This document shows, piece after piece, positions 1-6,357 of a stretch of 11,731 nucleotides of DNA. The stretch is taken from positions 1 through 11,731 of the forward strand of contig CAYGFI010000153.1 in NCBI GenBank assembly GCA_964349045.1. The letters are read 5' to 3'. Positions within the stretch are counted from its first letter, which is position 1; each line of letters opens with the position of its first letter. The notes under the pieces are model-generated. The model saw only the letters and a program-made list of their open reading frames with translations. It was not told the origin of the DNA and ran no database searches. The DNA comes from JACJXF01 sp964349045. Lineage in GTDB: Bacteria; Bacteroidota; Bacteroidia; Bacteroidales; GCA-2748055. A program made the position numbers and the translations under genes.

Positions 1-226
1 GGTGTGAATGTTACAAATTGTAAGTAAACTGTATTTCAGGGATGATGATTCGGGAATTTAAGAATTTGAGAATTGCTTTATTACGTGACAGTTTATGAAA
101 ATGGGGAAATTCGATAATTCAAGAAAAAAGAAAGTTTAATGTACATTTCTTATCTTAAAGTGTGTCGCAAAATGAAATTTGGTTATAGAATAAATCCTCA
201 AATCAATAAATCACCAAATCAATATT
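1..226. other. Gene-free AT-rich leader region
   Basis: I see no open reading frame of useful length and no RNA gene here on either strand; stop codons occur in all frames. The stretch has short, imperfect repeats typical of Bacteroidota spacers: an AGAATTT/GAGAATT pattern around 52-77, and two direct copies of CAAATCAATA at 199-208 and 215-224 with a 16-base period. It lies downstream of the SRP RNA, which is transcribed towards it. The gene it would flank on the left is outside the window. Confidence 0.6.
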
Positions 227-242
227 AAAAAAAAGGGCAAGT
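227..242 (-). terminator. U run directly after the SRP RNA closing stem
   Basis: On the minus strand the 3' half of the terminal SRP RNA helix (235-242) is followed at once by eight T residues (227-234). The long SRP rod plus this U tract probably works as an intrinsic terminator, with the mature 3' end produced at or near the stem. No separate terminator hairpin is visible further downstream. Confidence 0.6.
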
Positions 243-330
243 TACTTATATCGCACCGCTACAACCGCCTACACTTGCTTCCTTCCGAACCTGGGTGATT
301 TAGCAGGAGCTGGTCGTATAAGACTTGCCC
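235..330 (-). ncRNA. ffs: Bacterial signal recognition particle RNA (4.5S, small type)
   Basis: This is the RNA component of the signal recognition particle, which with Ffh delivers nascent membrane and secreted proteins to FtsY and the translocon. Read on the minus strand, it contains the near-invariant domain IV core TTCGGAAGGAAGCA (complement of about 276-289), which carries the GGAA tetraloop and the asymmetric loop bound by the Ffh M domain. The ends pair exactly: GGGCAAGT at the 5' end (323-330) with ACTTGCCC at the 3' end (235-242), giving a closed 96-nt rod of the size usual for the small Alu-less bacterial form. A Bacteroidota promoter sits just upstream and an eight-base U run follows the closing stem. 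Exact ends are inferred from the pairing and could differ by a few bases in the mature RNA. Confidence 0.95.
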
Positions 331-335
331 GGTCG

Positions 336-366
336 CAAAAGTAACATAAATAAAATTTGCAACAAA
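336..366 (-). promoter_or_regulatory. Bacteroidota-type sigma-A promoter of the SRP RNA
   Basis: On the minus strand, TTTG (363-366) is followed after exactly 19 bases by TACTTTTG (336-343), a perfect match to the known Bacteroidota consensus TTTG-N19-21-TAnnTTTG. The -7 box ends five bases before the first base of the SRP RNA at 330, which is the expected distance to the start of transcription. This supports both the RNA's 5' end and the phylum assignment. Confidence 0.85.
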
Positions 367-403
367 ATAATATAGGTTTTCGGGTTCTTATTCTTCAAAA
401 ACT

Positions 404-411
404 TATATTTG
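404..411 (+). promoter_or_regulatory. Candidate -7 box for the DUF4199-glycosyltransferase cluster
   Basis: TATATTTG at 404-411 matches the Bacteroidota -7 consensus TAnnTTTG exactly and lies 18 bases before the ATG at 430, implying a very short leader. A proper TTTG -33 element is not present at 19-21 bases upstream; only a weak TTTCG lies near there. The box also covers the alternative TTG start at 409, which argues for translation from 430. Confidence 0.45.
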
Positions 412-429
412 TTAAAAAAATACCCAATT

Positions 430-963
430 ATGTCAAACACTTCCTATAAAAAAACATTCGAACCTGCCTTACTTTACGGCGGAATCACCGGTGGAGCAAT
501 TGTTTTACACTCCATTATACTCTATATTCTGGATGCCAGTTTTTCGACTTATTCTGAGATTTCCGTATACCTGCTACCTGCAGCTCTCCTTACCTTAGTG
601 TTATATTTATACCGTAATGAATATTTAAACAGAAGCATGACCTATTCGCAAAGTCTTGGAATGGGGTCTTTGATCATGGTTGTTGCAGGGATTATTGGCG
701 CTGTTTACATGTATATTTTCCTTAAATACCTTGATCCCGGTTTTATAAATCTTGTTATACAGGTGCAGGAAGAAAAAATGATAGCAAAAGGAATGGATGA
801 GGCTATGATTGAACAGGCCATGGCATTCACGGAGAAAATGAGATCGGTTGGCGTCATGACCATTATGAGCTTTATCTCAACTGCATTCATGGGATTTATA
901 TATAGTCTCATAGTTTCAATTTTCCTTAAAAAAGAACTCAAAGATCCTTTTGCTTCAGTTTAA
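430..963 (+). CDS. DUF4199 domain-containing four-helix membrane protein
   Basis: This small integral inner-membrane protein of 177 residues has four predicted hydrophobic segments at about 13-34, 44-61, 77-100 and 142-166. A charged helical stretch rich in E, K and M lies between the third and fourth segments (about 112-138). The layout and the phrase around residues 70-90 (YSQSLGMGSLIM) fit DUF4199, a family of unknown function common in Bacteroidota. I chose the ATG at 430: an in-frame TTG at 409 would add seven residues but overlaps a likely -7 box. It is first in a plus-strand cluster with two glycosyltransferases, with 46 bases to the next gene. DUF4199 genes are often seen near such glycosyltransferases, but no biochemical role is established. 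Family assignment is from memory of the pattern and is fairly secure; the function is unknown. Confidence 0.8.
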   Translation: MSNTSYKKTFEPALLYGGITGGAIVLHSIILYILDASFSTYSEISVYLLPAALLTLVLYLYRNEYLNRSMTYSQSLGMGSLIMVVAGIIGAVYMYIFLKYLDPGFINLVIQVQEEKMIAKGMDEAMIEQAMAFTEKMRSVGVMTIMSFISTAFMGFIYSLIVSIFLKKELKDPFASV

Positions 964-1009
964 GAAAAAATAACCTGATTCGTTAAAGGATCAAATAAAG
1001 AAGATTTTA

Positions 1010-1963
1010 ATGGATGTATCCATAGTAATACCTCTATATAACGAGGAAAAGTCGCTGACGGAACTGGTGGAATGGATCAGAAGGGTAGGCAAAGAAAATA
1101 AACTCAGTTATGAAATTATCATGATTGATGATGGGAGCAGCGACCGCTCATGGCAAATTGTCTCTGACTTGGCTGATAAATTCAAAGAGCTTAAAGCGAT
1201 TAAGTTCCGCCGTAATTATGGAAAATCGGCGGCATTGCACATTGGCTTCCAGGCGGCGAAGGGAGAAGTGGTTGTTACGATGGATGCAGATCTTCAGGAT
1301 AGTCCGGAAGAAATCCCCGGTTTATATAAAATGGTAATGGAAGAGGGATTCGACCTGGTTTCAGGGTGGAAGAAAAAAAGACACGATCCAATTTCCAAAA
1401 CAATACCGAGCAAATTCTATAATTTTACAGCACGAAAGGTTACCGGTATAAAATTGCATGATTTCAATTGCGGACTAAAAGCCTACAAAAAATCTGTTGT
1501 TAAGGCTATTGAAGTATACGGCGAAATGCACAGGTACATACCGGTTATTGCGAGTCGTGCAGGTTTTTCAAAGATCGGCGAGAAAGTTGTTGATCATCAT
1601 GAGAGGAAATATGGAGTTACAAAATTTGGGATGGAACGATATATAAACGGGTTTCTTGATCTTTTGACCATTAGTTTTATTTCCCGGTTCGGTAAGCGCC
1701 CTATGCATATGTTCGGAACTCTTGGAACGCTGATGTTTTTTGTCGGATTCATTTCTGCCGGATGGTTGGGCGCTCAAAAACTTTTTTTCCTGCACAAGGG
1801 GGTGAAGGCTATCCTTATTACTCAAAGCCCTTATTTCTATTTGTCGCTTACCGCGATGATACTTGGTTCGATATTATTTGTTGGCGGCTTTATAGGTGAA
1901 TTGATTTCGCGGAGTTCATCCGACAGGAATCAATATCATGTAGAGGAAGAAAAAAATCTTTAA
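1010..1963 (+). CDS. Family 2 glycosyltransferase, polyprenyl-phosphate sugar transferase type (DPM1/GtrB-like)
   Basis: The likely reaction is transfer of a sugar from a nucleotide donor to a polyprenyl phosphate (undecaprenyl-P) on the cytoplasmic face of the inner membrane, supplying lipid-linked sugar for later glycan or protein glycosylation. The GT-A domain starts at once (SIVIPLYNEE, residues 4-13). It has IDDGSSD at 39-45, the metal-binding DADLQD at 92-97, and the RKYGVTKFG segment at 199-207 that corresponds to the conserved [RK]YG-x-[ST]K motif of the DPM1/GtrB group. Two C-terminal membrane helices follow at about 233-255 and 276-298, ending in a charged cytoplasmic tail. The 317-residue length is normal for the type. 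It follows the DUF4199 gene by 46 bases and is all but fused to the next glycosyltransferase gene. The sugar and acceptor cannot be read from sequence. Confidence 0.9.
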   Translation: MDVSIVIPLYNEEKSLTELVEWIRRVGKENKLSYEIIMIDDGSSDRSWQIVSDLADKFKELKAIKFRRNYGKSAALHIGFQAAKGEVVVTMDADLQDSPEEIPGLYKMVMEEGFDLVSGWKKKRHDPISKTIPSKFYNFTARKVTGIKLHDFNCGLKAYKKSVVKAIEVYGEMHRYIPVIASRAGFSKIGEKVVDHHERKYGVTKFGMERYINGFLDLLTISFISRFGKRPMHMFGTLGTLMFFVGFISAGWLGAQKLFFLHKGVKAILITQSPYFYLSLTAMILGSILFVGGFIGELISRSSSDRNQYHVEEEKNL

Positions 1964-1965
1964 GG

Positions 1966-3090
1966 TTGAAAATAATCAGTATTGGTCCGGCAAATCCTCT
2001 TCGTGGGGGAATTGCCAAGTTTAACGAATCCTTTGCCCTGGCATGCAAGGCTTCAGGTTATGAAACGGAAATTATCTCTTACCGGTTTCTGTATCCCGGC
2101 TTTTTGTTTCCCGGAAAATCCCAGCGAACTGACGATCCACCTCCTCCCGGAATAAAAATTTATACATGGCTGCATTCTGTTAATCCCTTTAACTGGATCA
2201 ATAACGCCCGGAAAATAATCCGGCTTAATCCTGATGTTGTTGTTATTCACTACTGGATGCCTTTTTTTGCTCCGGTTATGGGATTTCTTGCAAGACGGAT
2301 CAGAAAAAAAACGAATGCAAAAGTTATTGCGGTGGTTCATAATCTTATTCCTCATGAGAAACAGGCATTTTCAGGATTCCTGACATCTTATTTCACCAAT
2401 TCACTCGAAGGTATTATTTGCCTGTCATCATCAGTATTGCAGGAAGTAAAGGATTTCAATACATCCATCCCTGCTCTTTATCTCCCTCATCCGGTTTACG
2501 ATATCTATGGGAGTAGGGTATCACGGGAATCAGCCATTAGTCATCTGAATCTGGATCAAAATAAAAAATATCTTTTATTCTTCGGACTCATTCGCAAATA
2601 CAAAGGACTCGACCTGCTGCTGAATTCATTCGCCCGGATTGATATGCCTGATATAAGGCTGATCGTTGCCGGTGAGTTCTATGAAGATAAATCAACATAT
2701 ATTTCTTTGGCTGAGGAGTTGGGAATTTCTGACGAGGTAATTTTCACCGATTTATTTATCCCTGATGATGAGGTTAAATACTATTTTTCCGCAGCCGATA
2801 TGGTGGTTCAGCCTTATATTACTGCCACTCAAAGTGGGGTGACACAAATTGCATATCAATTCGATTGCCCAATGCTGGTGACTAATACAGGAGGTTTGGC
2901 AGAGATTGTTATCCACAATAAAACAGGTTTTGTGTGTGAAAAAGATCCTGAGGAAATTGCCTCAAAAATATCTGCATTTTTCACTAATGATCTTTCTGCT
3001 GAAATGATTGAAAATATCAAAAAGGAGAAAGAGAGATTTACCTGGGAAAGTTTCGTCAGACAAGTTCTGAAAATGGCAGAATCTATTTGA
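1966..3090 (+). CDS. Family 4 glycosyltransferase (GT-B fold)
   Basis: This is a predicted soluble or membrane-associated retaining glycosyltransferase of 374 residues. The N-terminal GT-B domain begins KIISIGPANPLRGGIAKFN, a typical first strand and glycine-rich acceptor loop. The C-terminal donor-binding domain starts near 201 (YLLFFGLIRKYKGLDLLL). It shows the ITATQSGVTQIAY and VTNTGGLAEIV segments at about 285-315, the region where GT4 enzymes bind the nucleotide sugar and where a glutamate usually sits. The start is TTG at 1966, two bases after the upstream stop. No in-frame ATG exists before the conserved first strand, so a non-ATG start with translational coupling is well supported. 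The substrate is unknown; by neighbourhood it probably elongates the same glycan as the preceding GT2. Its stop codon abuts the stop of the convergent Nudix gene. Confidence 0.87.
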   Translation: MKIISIGPANPLRGGIAKFNESFALACKASGYETEIISYRFLYPGFLFPGKSQRTDDPPPPGIKIYTWLHSVNPFNWINNARKIIRLNPDVVVIHYWMPFFAPVMGFLARRIRKKTNAKVIAVVHNLIPHEKQAFSGFLTSYFTNSLEGIICLSSSVLQEVKDFNTSIPALYLPHPVYDIYGSRVSRESAISHLNLDQNKKYLLFFGLIRKYKGLDLLLNSFARIDMPDIRLIVAGEFYEDKSTYISLAEELGISDEVIFTDLFIPDDEVKYYFSAADMVVQPYITATQSGVTQIAYQFDCPMLVTNTGGLAEIVIHNKTGFVCEKDPEEIASKISAFFTNDLSAEMIENIKKEKERFTWESFVRQVLKMAESI

Positions 3091-3585
3091 TTAATACCTA
3101 ATATTATTTTGTAACATCCCTAAAACAAAGCGGTCGATGGGGAATGTCAGATCTTCTTCAGTAAGTTTTGCAACAGCTTCCCATCGAAATGACTGGCTCC
3201 CGTTTATTTCTCCTGTGAAGTCAAATGCCTTTGTCGATATTCTGAAAGATGGCAGATCTTTAAAACGAACCCGGTAATAAATGCTTATCAGCTGATGGTC
3301 TGCATAAAATAAAGCTTTCTGAAAAAAACCGGTAGTATAGAAATGCGATATAATTTCAATTTCTTGCCCAAATTCCTCAAATGCTTCACGTTTCAGGCAA
3401 TCTTCGGTCCCCTCTCCCGGTTTTAATCCTCCCCCGGGAAACTTGGTCATATAACGGTCGAGAACAAATTCATCACTTAAAAGAATTTCGTTCTTATCAT
3501 TTATTATCAAGCCGTAGACACGGATGTTAATTTGGGTAATTTTCCCCAACTTTCCTGAACCTGCCGGAGCGCTTTTTTTTTGCAT
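3091..3585 (-). CDS. Nudix hydrolase family protein
   Basis: This 164-residue protein has one Nudix domain. The Nudix box spans residues 52-74 and fits G-x5-E-x7-RE-x2-EE-x-G: G52, E58, R66, E67, E70, E71 and G73 are all present, so the metal site should be intact. The last position of the consensus is Q74 instead of a hydrophobic residue. Family members cleave nucleoside diphosphates linked to another moiety, such as ADP-ribose, NADH, nucleotide sugars or oxidised nucleotides. The specificity here cannot be told. It is the last gene of a minus-strand run and lies 34 bases after miaA. Codons 2-4 lie in a run of nine A residues (T run 3573-3581 on the plus strand), a possible slippage point. 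The ATG at 3585 is the only start before the first beta strand. Confidence 0.88.
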   Translation of the reverse strand: MQKKSAPAGSGKLGKITQINIRVYGLIINDKNEILLSDEFVLDRYMTKFPGGGLKPGEGTEDCLKREAFEEFGQEIEIISHFYTTGFFQKALFYADHQLISIYYRVRFKDLPSFRISTKAFDFTGEINGSQSFRWEAVAKLTEEDLTFPIDRFVLGMLQNNIRY

Positions 3586-3619
3586 GAGAATTAAAGAATA
3601 AGGATGATCAATTTAAGAT

Positions 3620-4516
3620 TTAGGAATTCCGAATCATGTTCATAATCTTACCGAATTCTGAAGGATGAAACCACGCTGCATCCTTGTCTTTCCTGAACCA
3701 GGTAAGTTGCTTCCGTGCATAATTTCGGGAATTCGATTGAATTTTCGTGACAGCCTCATCCAGGCTTATATTCCTTTCAAAGTATTGAAATAATTCTTTA
3801 TAACCAACGGTATTCAGGGCATTGATTTTACGCAGAGGATAAAGGTTTCGGGCTTCATCCACTAATCCGTTTTGTATCATTCGAAAAACACGGGAATTAA
3901 TTCTCTCATAAAGATCTTCACGGTTCATGTCGATAATAATCTTTTTGATTTTATAAATTCTTTTTTTCTCGGGGGAGGAAAGAAAAGATGAATAGGGTTT
4001 CCCTGTTATAATGCTTATTTCCAATGCTTTTTGAATTCTTTTTGGATTATCCAGATCTATTTTATTGAAACTTGCCGGATCGAGTTTCAGTAGGTCTTCC
4101 AGCAGACTCTCAATCCCTTCGTTATTGTATTGTTGTTGTATTCTCTTTCGAATTTCCGGGTCGATTTCAGGTAGAAAGTCAATTCCTTTGCACACAGCAT
4201 CGATATACAAACCCGAACCTCCGCAAAGGATTACATGGTCGTGTTGCAGAAACAGTTCACCCAGCAAGAGATTTACATCATCCTCGTATTTGCTGGCATT
4301 GTAATAATCATGAATGGAAATAGTCTGAATGAAATGGTGCTTAACCTGTGCCAATTCTTCGGCAGAAGGGACTGCTGTACCGATCTTAAGTTCTTTGTAA
4401 ATTTGCCGGGAATCAGCAGAGATGATTTCAGTATTCAGTTTTTTTGCAATTTCAATGCTTAAGGCGGTTTTCCCAACTGCCGTGGGACCTGCAATTACAA
4501 TCAGCTCTTTACTCAT
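3620..4516 (-). CDS. miaA: tRNA dimethylallyltransferase MiaA
   Basis: MiaA transfers a dimethylallyl group from DMAPP to N6 of A37 in tRNAs reading codons that begin with U, the first step towards ms2i6A. This stabilises codon-anticodon pairing and helps frame keeping. The 298-residue protein begins MSKELIVIAGPTAVGKT, with the P-loop GPTAVGKT at 10-17, followed by the conserved SADSRQIYK at 33-41. CGGSGLY lies near 100, NTVGYKEL is in the second half, and RNYARKQLTWFRKD sits near the C terminus. I start it at the ATG at 4516: the frame is open further upstream to 4717, but those 67 codons lie over the preceding gene in another frame and have no MiaA character. It overlaps the upstream gene by eight bases, so coupled translation is likely. 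Confidence 0.97.
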   Translation of the reverse strand: MSKELIVIAGPTAVGKTALSIEIAKKLNTEIISADSRQIYKELKIGTAVPSAEELAQVKHHFIQTISIHDYYNASKYEDDVNLLLGELFLQHDHVILCGGSGLYIDAVCKGIDFLPEIDPEIRKRIQQQYNNEGIESLLEDLLKLDPASFNKIDLDNPKRIQKALEISIITGKPYSSFLSSPEKKRIYKIKKIIIDMNREDLYERINSRVFRMIQNGLVDEARNLYPLRKINALNTVGYKELFQYFERNISLDEAVTKIQSNSRNYARKQLTWFRKDKDAAWFHPSEFGKIMNMIRNS

Positions 4517-5105
4517 CAGGGGAGCTGCCATCTTCTTCGTCGCTGAATTCTGAAGGTATGTCGCCGGAGAAATCCTCATCTTCATTGGTATCCAGTTCAC
4601 CGGGAAGACCTTCCCTGACACCTTCATCGTTTTGATCGGAAAAATTAAATTCGGAATTATCATCTTCGATAATTGTTCCAAAAACCCGGTTTCCAAATAG
4701 TATTTGCTGGGGCGCATTGCCCTTTGAGAAAACTACAGCCGGGTAATCGGAATAACGCACCTCTTTTTGTATATCAATCAACTCAATAAAAAGCGCTCTT
4801 TCATTGAAAACATCAAAAACATAAATGAGTCTTTGTTTCGGGTCTTTTATATAATCCCGAAGCCTGGCACGGTCCATCGCAATCATAGAAACATTGGGAA
4901 CATCAGACATGTCGAACAGTATAAACTCCTTTTCTTTTTCCCATAACTTGTTGGTAAGAAAAAATGAAGCGATTTGCGAGCTGTCATAGTTCAGATCGTC
5001 CTGGATGGCCTTGTGAAAATCAAAAAATGTTTGATTTGCCGTGATTTCAATATCCCTGACAAAATCTTTGATTTCGTGCGATAATAATCTAAACTTAAAG
5101 ACCAT
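4509..5105 (-). CDS. pRiA4b ORF-3-like protein (IS1096 passenger TnpR-like family) with acidic C-terminal tail
   Basis: The first ~120 residues resemble the small pRiA4b ORF-3 family found as a single chromosomal gene in many Bacteroidota. The evidence is the start VFKFRLLSHEIKDFVRDIEI, then FFDFHKAIQDDLNYDSSQIASFFL, a WEKEKEF segment near 55-61, and the LIYVFDVFNERALFIEL strand region near 93-109. Despite the family's names, nothing here indicates a transposon or a resolvase. Its function is unknown. From about residue 145 to the end (198) the chain is low-complexity and strongly acidic, rich in D, E, S and G, and presumably disordered. The gene starts two bases after the acyl-CoA reductase stop and overlaps miaA by eight bases. 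It therefore sits inside a tightly packed operon and its expression is probably tied to both neighbours. Confidence 0.72.
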   Translation of the reverse strand: MVFKFRLLSHEIKDFVRDIEITANQTFFDFHKAIQDDLNYDSSQIASFFLTNKLWEKEKEFILFDMSDVPNVSMIAMDRARLRDYIKDPKQRLIYVFDVFNERALFIELIDIQKEVRYSDYPAVVFSKGNAPQQILFGNRVFGTIIEDDNSEFNFSDQNDEGVREGLPGELDTNEDEDFSGDIPSEFSDEEDGSSPDE

Positions 5106-5107
5106 TT

Positions 5108-6190
5108 CTATTTTTTATACAAGTTAAGTAAAAATTTTAAAGTGTCTGCATTATCTGCAAAGTCATTTAATCCTGGTCTCTGACTCGTGCCGAATCGGTT
5201 CGTTTTCTCAAATAATCCCGGACGGGAAACAATGCACTGTATCATATGTTCATCGGTTTTCAGTCTTGATTTTACTTTAGCCACAGAATCATAATATTCA
5301 TAATAAACTACTCCAACCGGACTTGAATATGCCCGATCCTCTTTTAAAAGAAGGTAACCGGTGTCCAGATGTTTGATCAGGTTAACCAGATAAATTGCCT
5401 TATGATAATCGTAATTATTTGCATATTTATTATGATAGTAAAGATACGAATAGGATTCAAAATTATCCAGCATATAGGAAATATTGAACCCCTCCGGGAT
5501 AAAAATTTTCGAAATGTTCCTGCAACCCATTCCAAAATACAAAAAGATATCATCAGCCAGATTTTTATATTCCTCAGCAGTTTCATCTCCAATAAGAACT
5601 GCAACAGAATTTCTGTTTTTTCTGATTATATGCGGGTATTTTCCAAAATAAAATTCAAAATACCTTGACGAATTATCGCTTCCTGTGGCAATAACTGCAT
5701 CCATATTTTTCAGGGGTAGTGTCAAAAGACTCACAGATTCTTTGAAACAGGGATCACAGTGACATAGAACCTCATGAATTACCGGTAACAACTTTTCATC
5801 TTTTGATGACATTTTAACCAACGCATTATGTCCCGAAAAACAAGCTGAAAGAAAGTCGTGAAAGCCAACAAGGGGAATATTCCCGGCCATTATGATGCCA
5901 ATATTGAGACTGCGTCCTGTGATGCTTTTTAATTCCGGATATTGCCCCGTCCATTCTCTGAGCTTTTCCTCCTGCAGCATTTCTGACAGGGATGAGAAGG
6001 AATACAGGATGAATTCACGGGTAAACCAGGGATTATAAATTTCTGCCTCCCTGATAGCATTGAGAAATGGTTTTGCGAATAAGTCATTTATCTCAGAGAT
6101 ACCGGTATCTTCCATGAAACTTACTGAATCGAATTGTTTCAGAAATTTACCAAGAGTGGAAAAGGCTTTTATTTTGTTTTCGAGCGGCAA
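5108..6190 (-). CDS. LuxC-family acyl-CoA reductase (aldehyde dehydrogenase superfamily)
   Basis: The 360-residue protein fits the LuxC-type acyl-CoA/acyl-protein reductase family, which reduces a fatty acyl thioester to the aldehyde with NADPH through a covalent acyl-cysteine. Visible signs include the nucleotide-binding region MAGNIPLVGFHDF at 101-113, VKMSSKD at 125-131, and ATGSDNSSRYFEFYFG at 168-183, the glycine-rich turn of the ALDH fold. The probable catalytic cysteine is C223 in FGMGCRNISKIFIP. The protein is shorter than LuxC of luminous bacteria (about 480 residues), as is usual for the Bacteroidota forms. No luxAB, luxD or luxE partner is in the window, so bioluminescence is not implied. 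The physiological acyl substrate is unknown. It is the first gene of the minus-strand block, with 167 bases separating it from aconitase; I see no clear promoter in that spacer. Confidence 0.82.
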   Translation of the reverse strand: MPLENKIKAFSTLGKFLKQFDSVSFMEDTGISEINDLFAKPFLNAIREAEIYNPWFTREFILYSFSSLSEMLQEEKLREWTGQYPELKSITGRSLNIGIIMAGNIPLVGFHDFLSACFSGHNALVKMSSKDEKLLPVIHEVLCHCDPCFKESVSLLTLPLKNMDAVIATGSDNSSRYFEFYFGKYPHIIRKNRNSVAVLIGDETAEEYKNLADDIFLYFGMGCRNISKIFIPEGFNISYMLDNFESYSYLYYHNKYANNYDYHKAIYLVNLIKHLDTGYLLLKEDRAYSSPVGVVYYEYYDSVAKVKSRLKTDEHMIQCIVSRPGLFEKTNRFGTSQRPGLNDFADNADTLKFLLNLYKK

Positions 6191-6357
6191 AGTGAAGGGA
6201 TTTGTTTAAGGGTTTAGGGATTTAGGTTGAAGGCATTTAGGCTGAATTTATTTAGACCAAAGTTTTTTGATACTTTACTTTATATGTCCACCATTTATTA
6301 TCTAACAGCCTAACGGCCAATTAGCCAAACAGTTTAATTGCCTATAAGCCTGACTCC
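6191..6357. repeat. Intergenic spacer with degenerate TTTAGG-like and CCTAA-like repeats
   Basis: The stretch 6197-6255 on the plus strand repeats GGGATTT, GGGTTTA and GGCATTTAGG units with an irregular 7-11 base spacing. The stretch 6306-6352 is the C-rich counterpart, with GCCTAA, GCCAA and GCCTAT units. One exact eight-base inverted pair, TTAGGCTG (6237-6244) and CAGCCTAA (6306-6313), could fold the two halves against each other around an AT-rich middle. No coding frame is seen, and no match to TAnnTTTG upstream of the acyl-CoA reductase. The acyl-CoA reductase block may thus be partly served by read-through from aconitase. Confidence 0.5.

Noticed and set aside
199..224. Start of a CRISPR-like array (CAAATCAATA twice, 16-base period)
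   Set aside because: Only two ten-base AT-rich copies with a six-base gap, and no cas genes; chance or spacer drift is enough.
409..429. TTG start adding seven residues to the DUF4199 protein
   Set aside because: It overlaps a TAnnTTTG box, and an ATG at 430 begins a better N terminus.
4517..4717. In-frame upstream extension of miaA by 67 codons
   Set aside because: The extension lies over the acidic tail of the preceding gene in another frame and has no MiaA features. The ATG at 4516 is followed at once by the conserved first strand and P-loop.
4509..5105. Transposon or resolvase link implied by the pRiA4b/IS1096 TnpR family name
   Set aside because: No transposase, inverted repeats or target duplications are present. 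The gene sits in a housekeeping operon with miaA, so the name is historical.
5108..6190. Bioluminescence (lux) operon
   Set aside because: Only a LuxC-type reductase is present, without luciferase, LuxD or LuxE genes. This family is widespread in non-luminous Bacteroidota.
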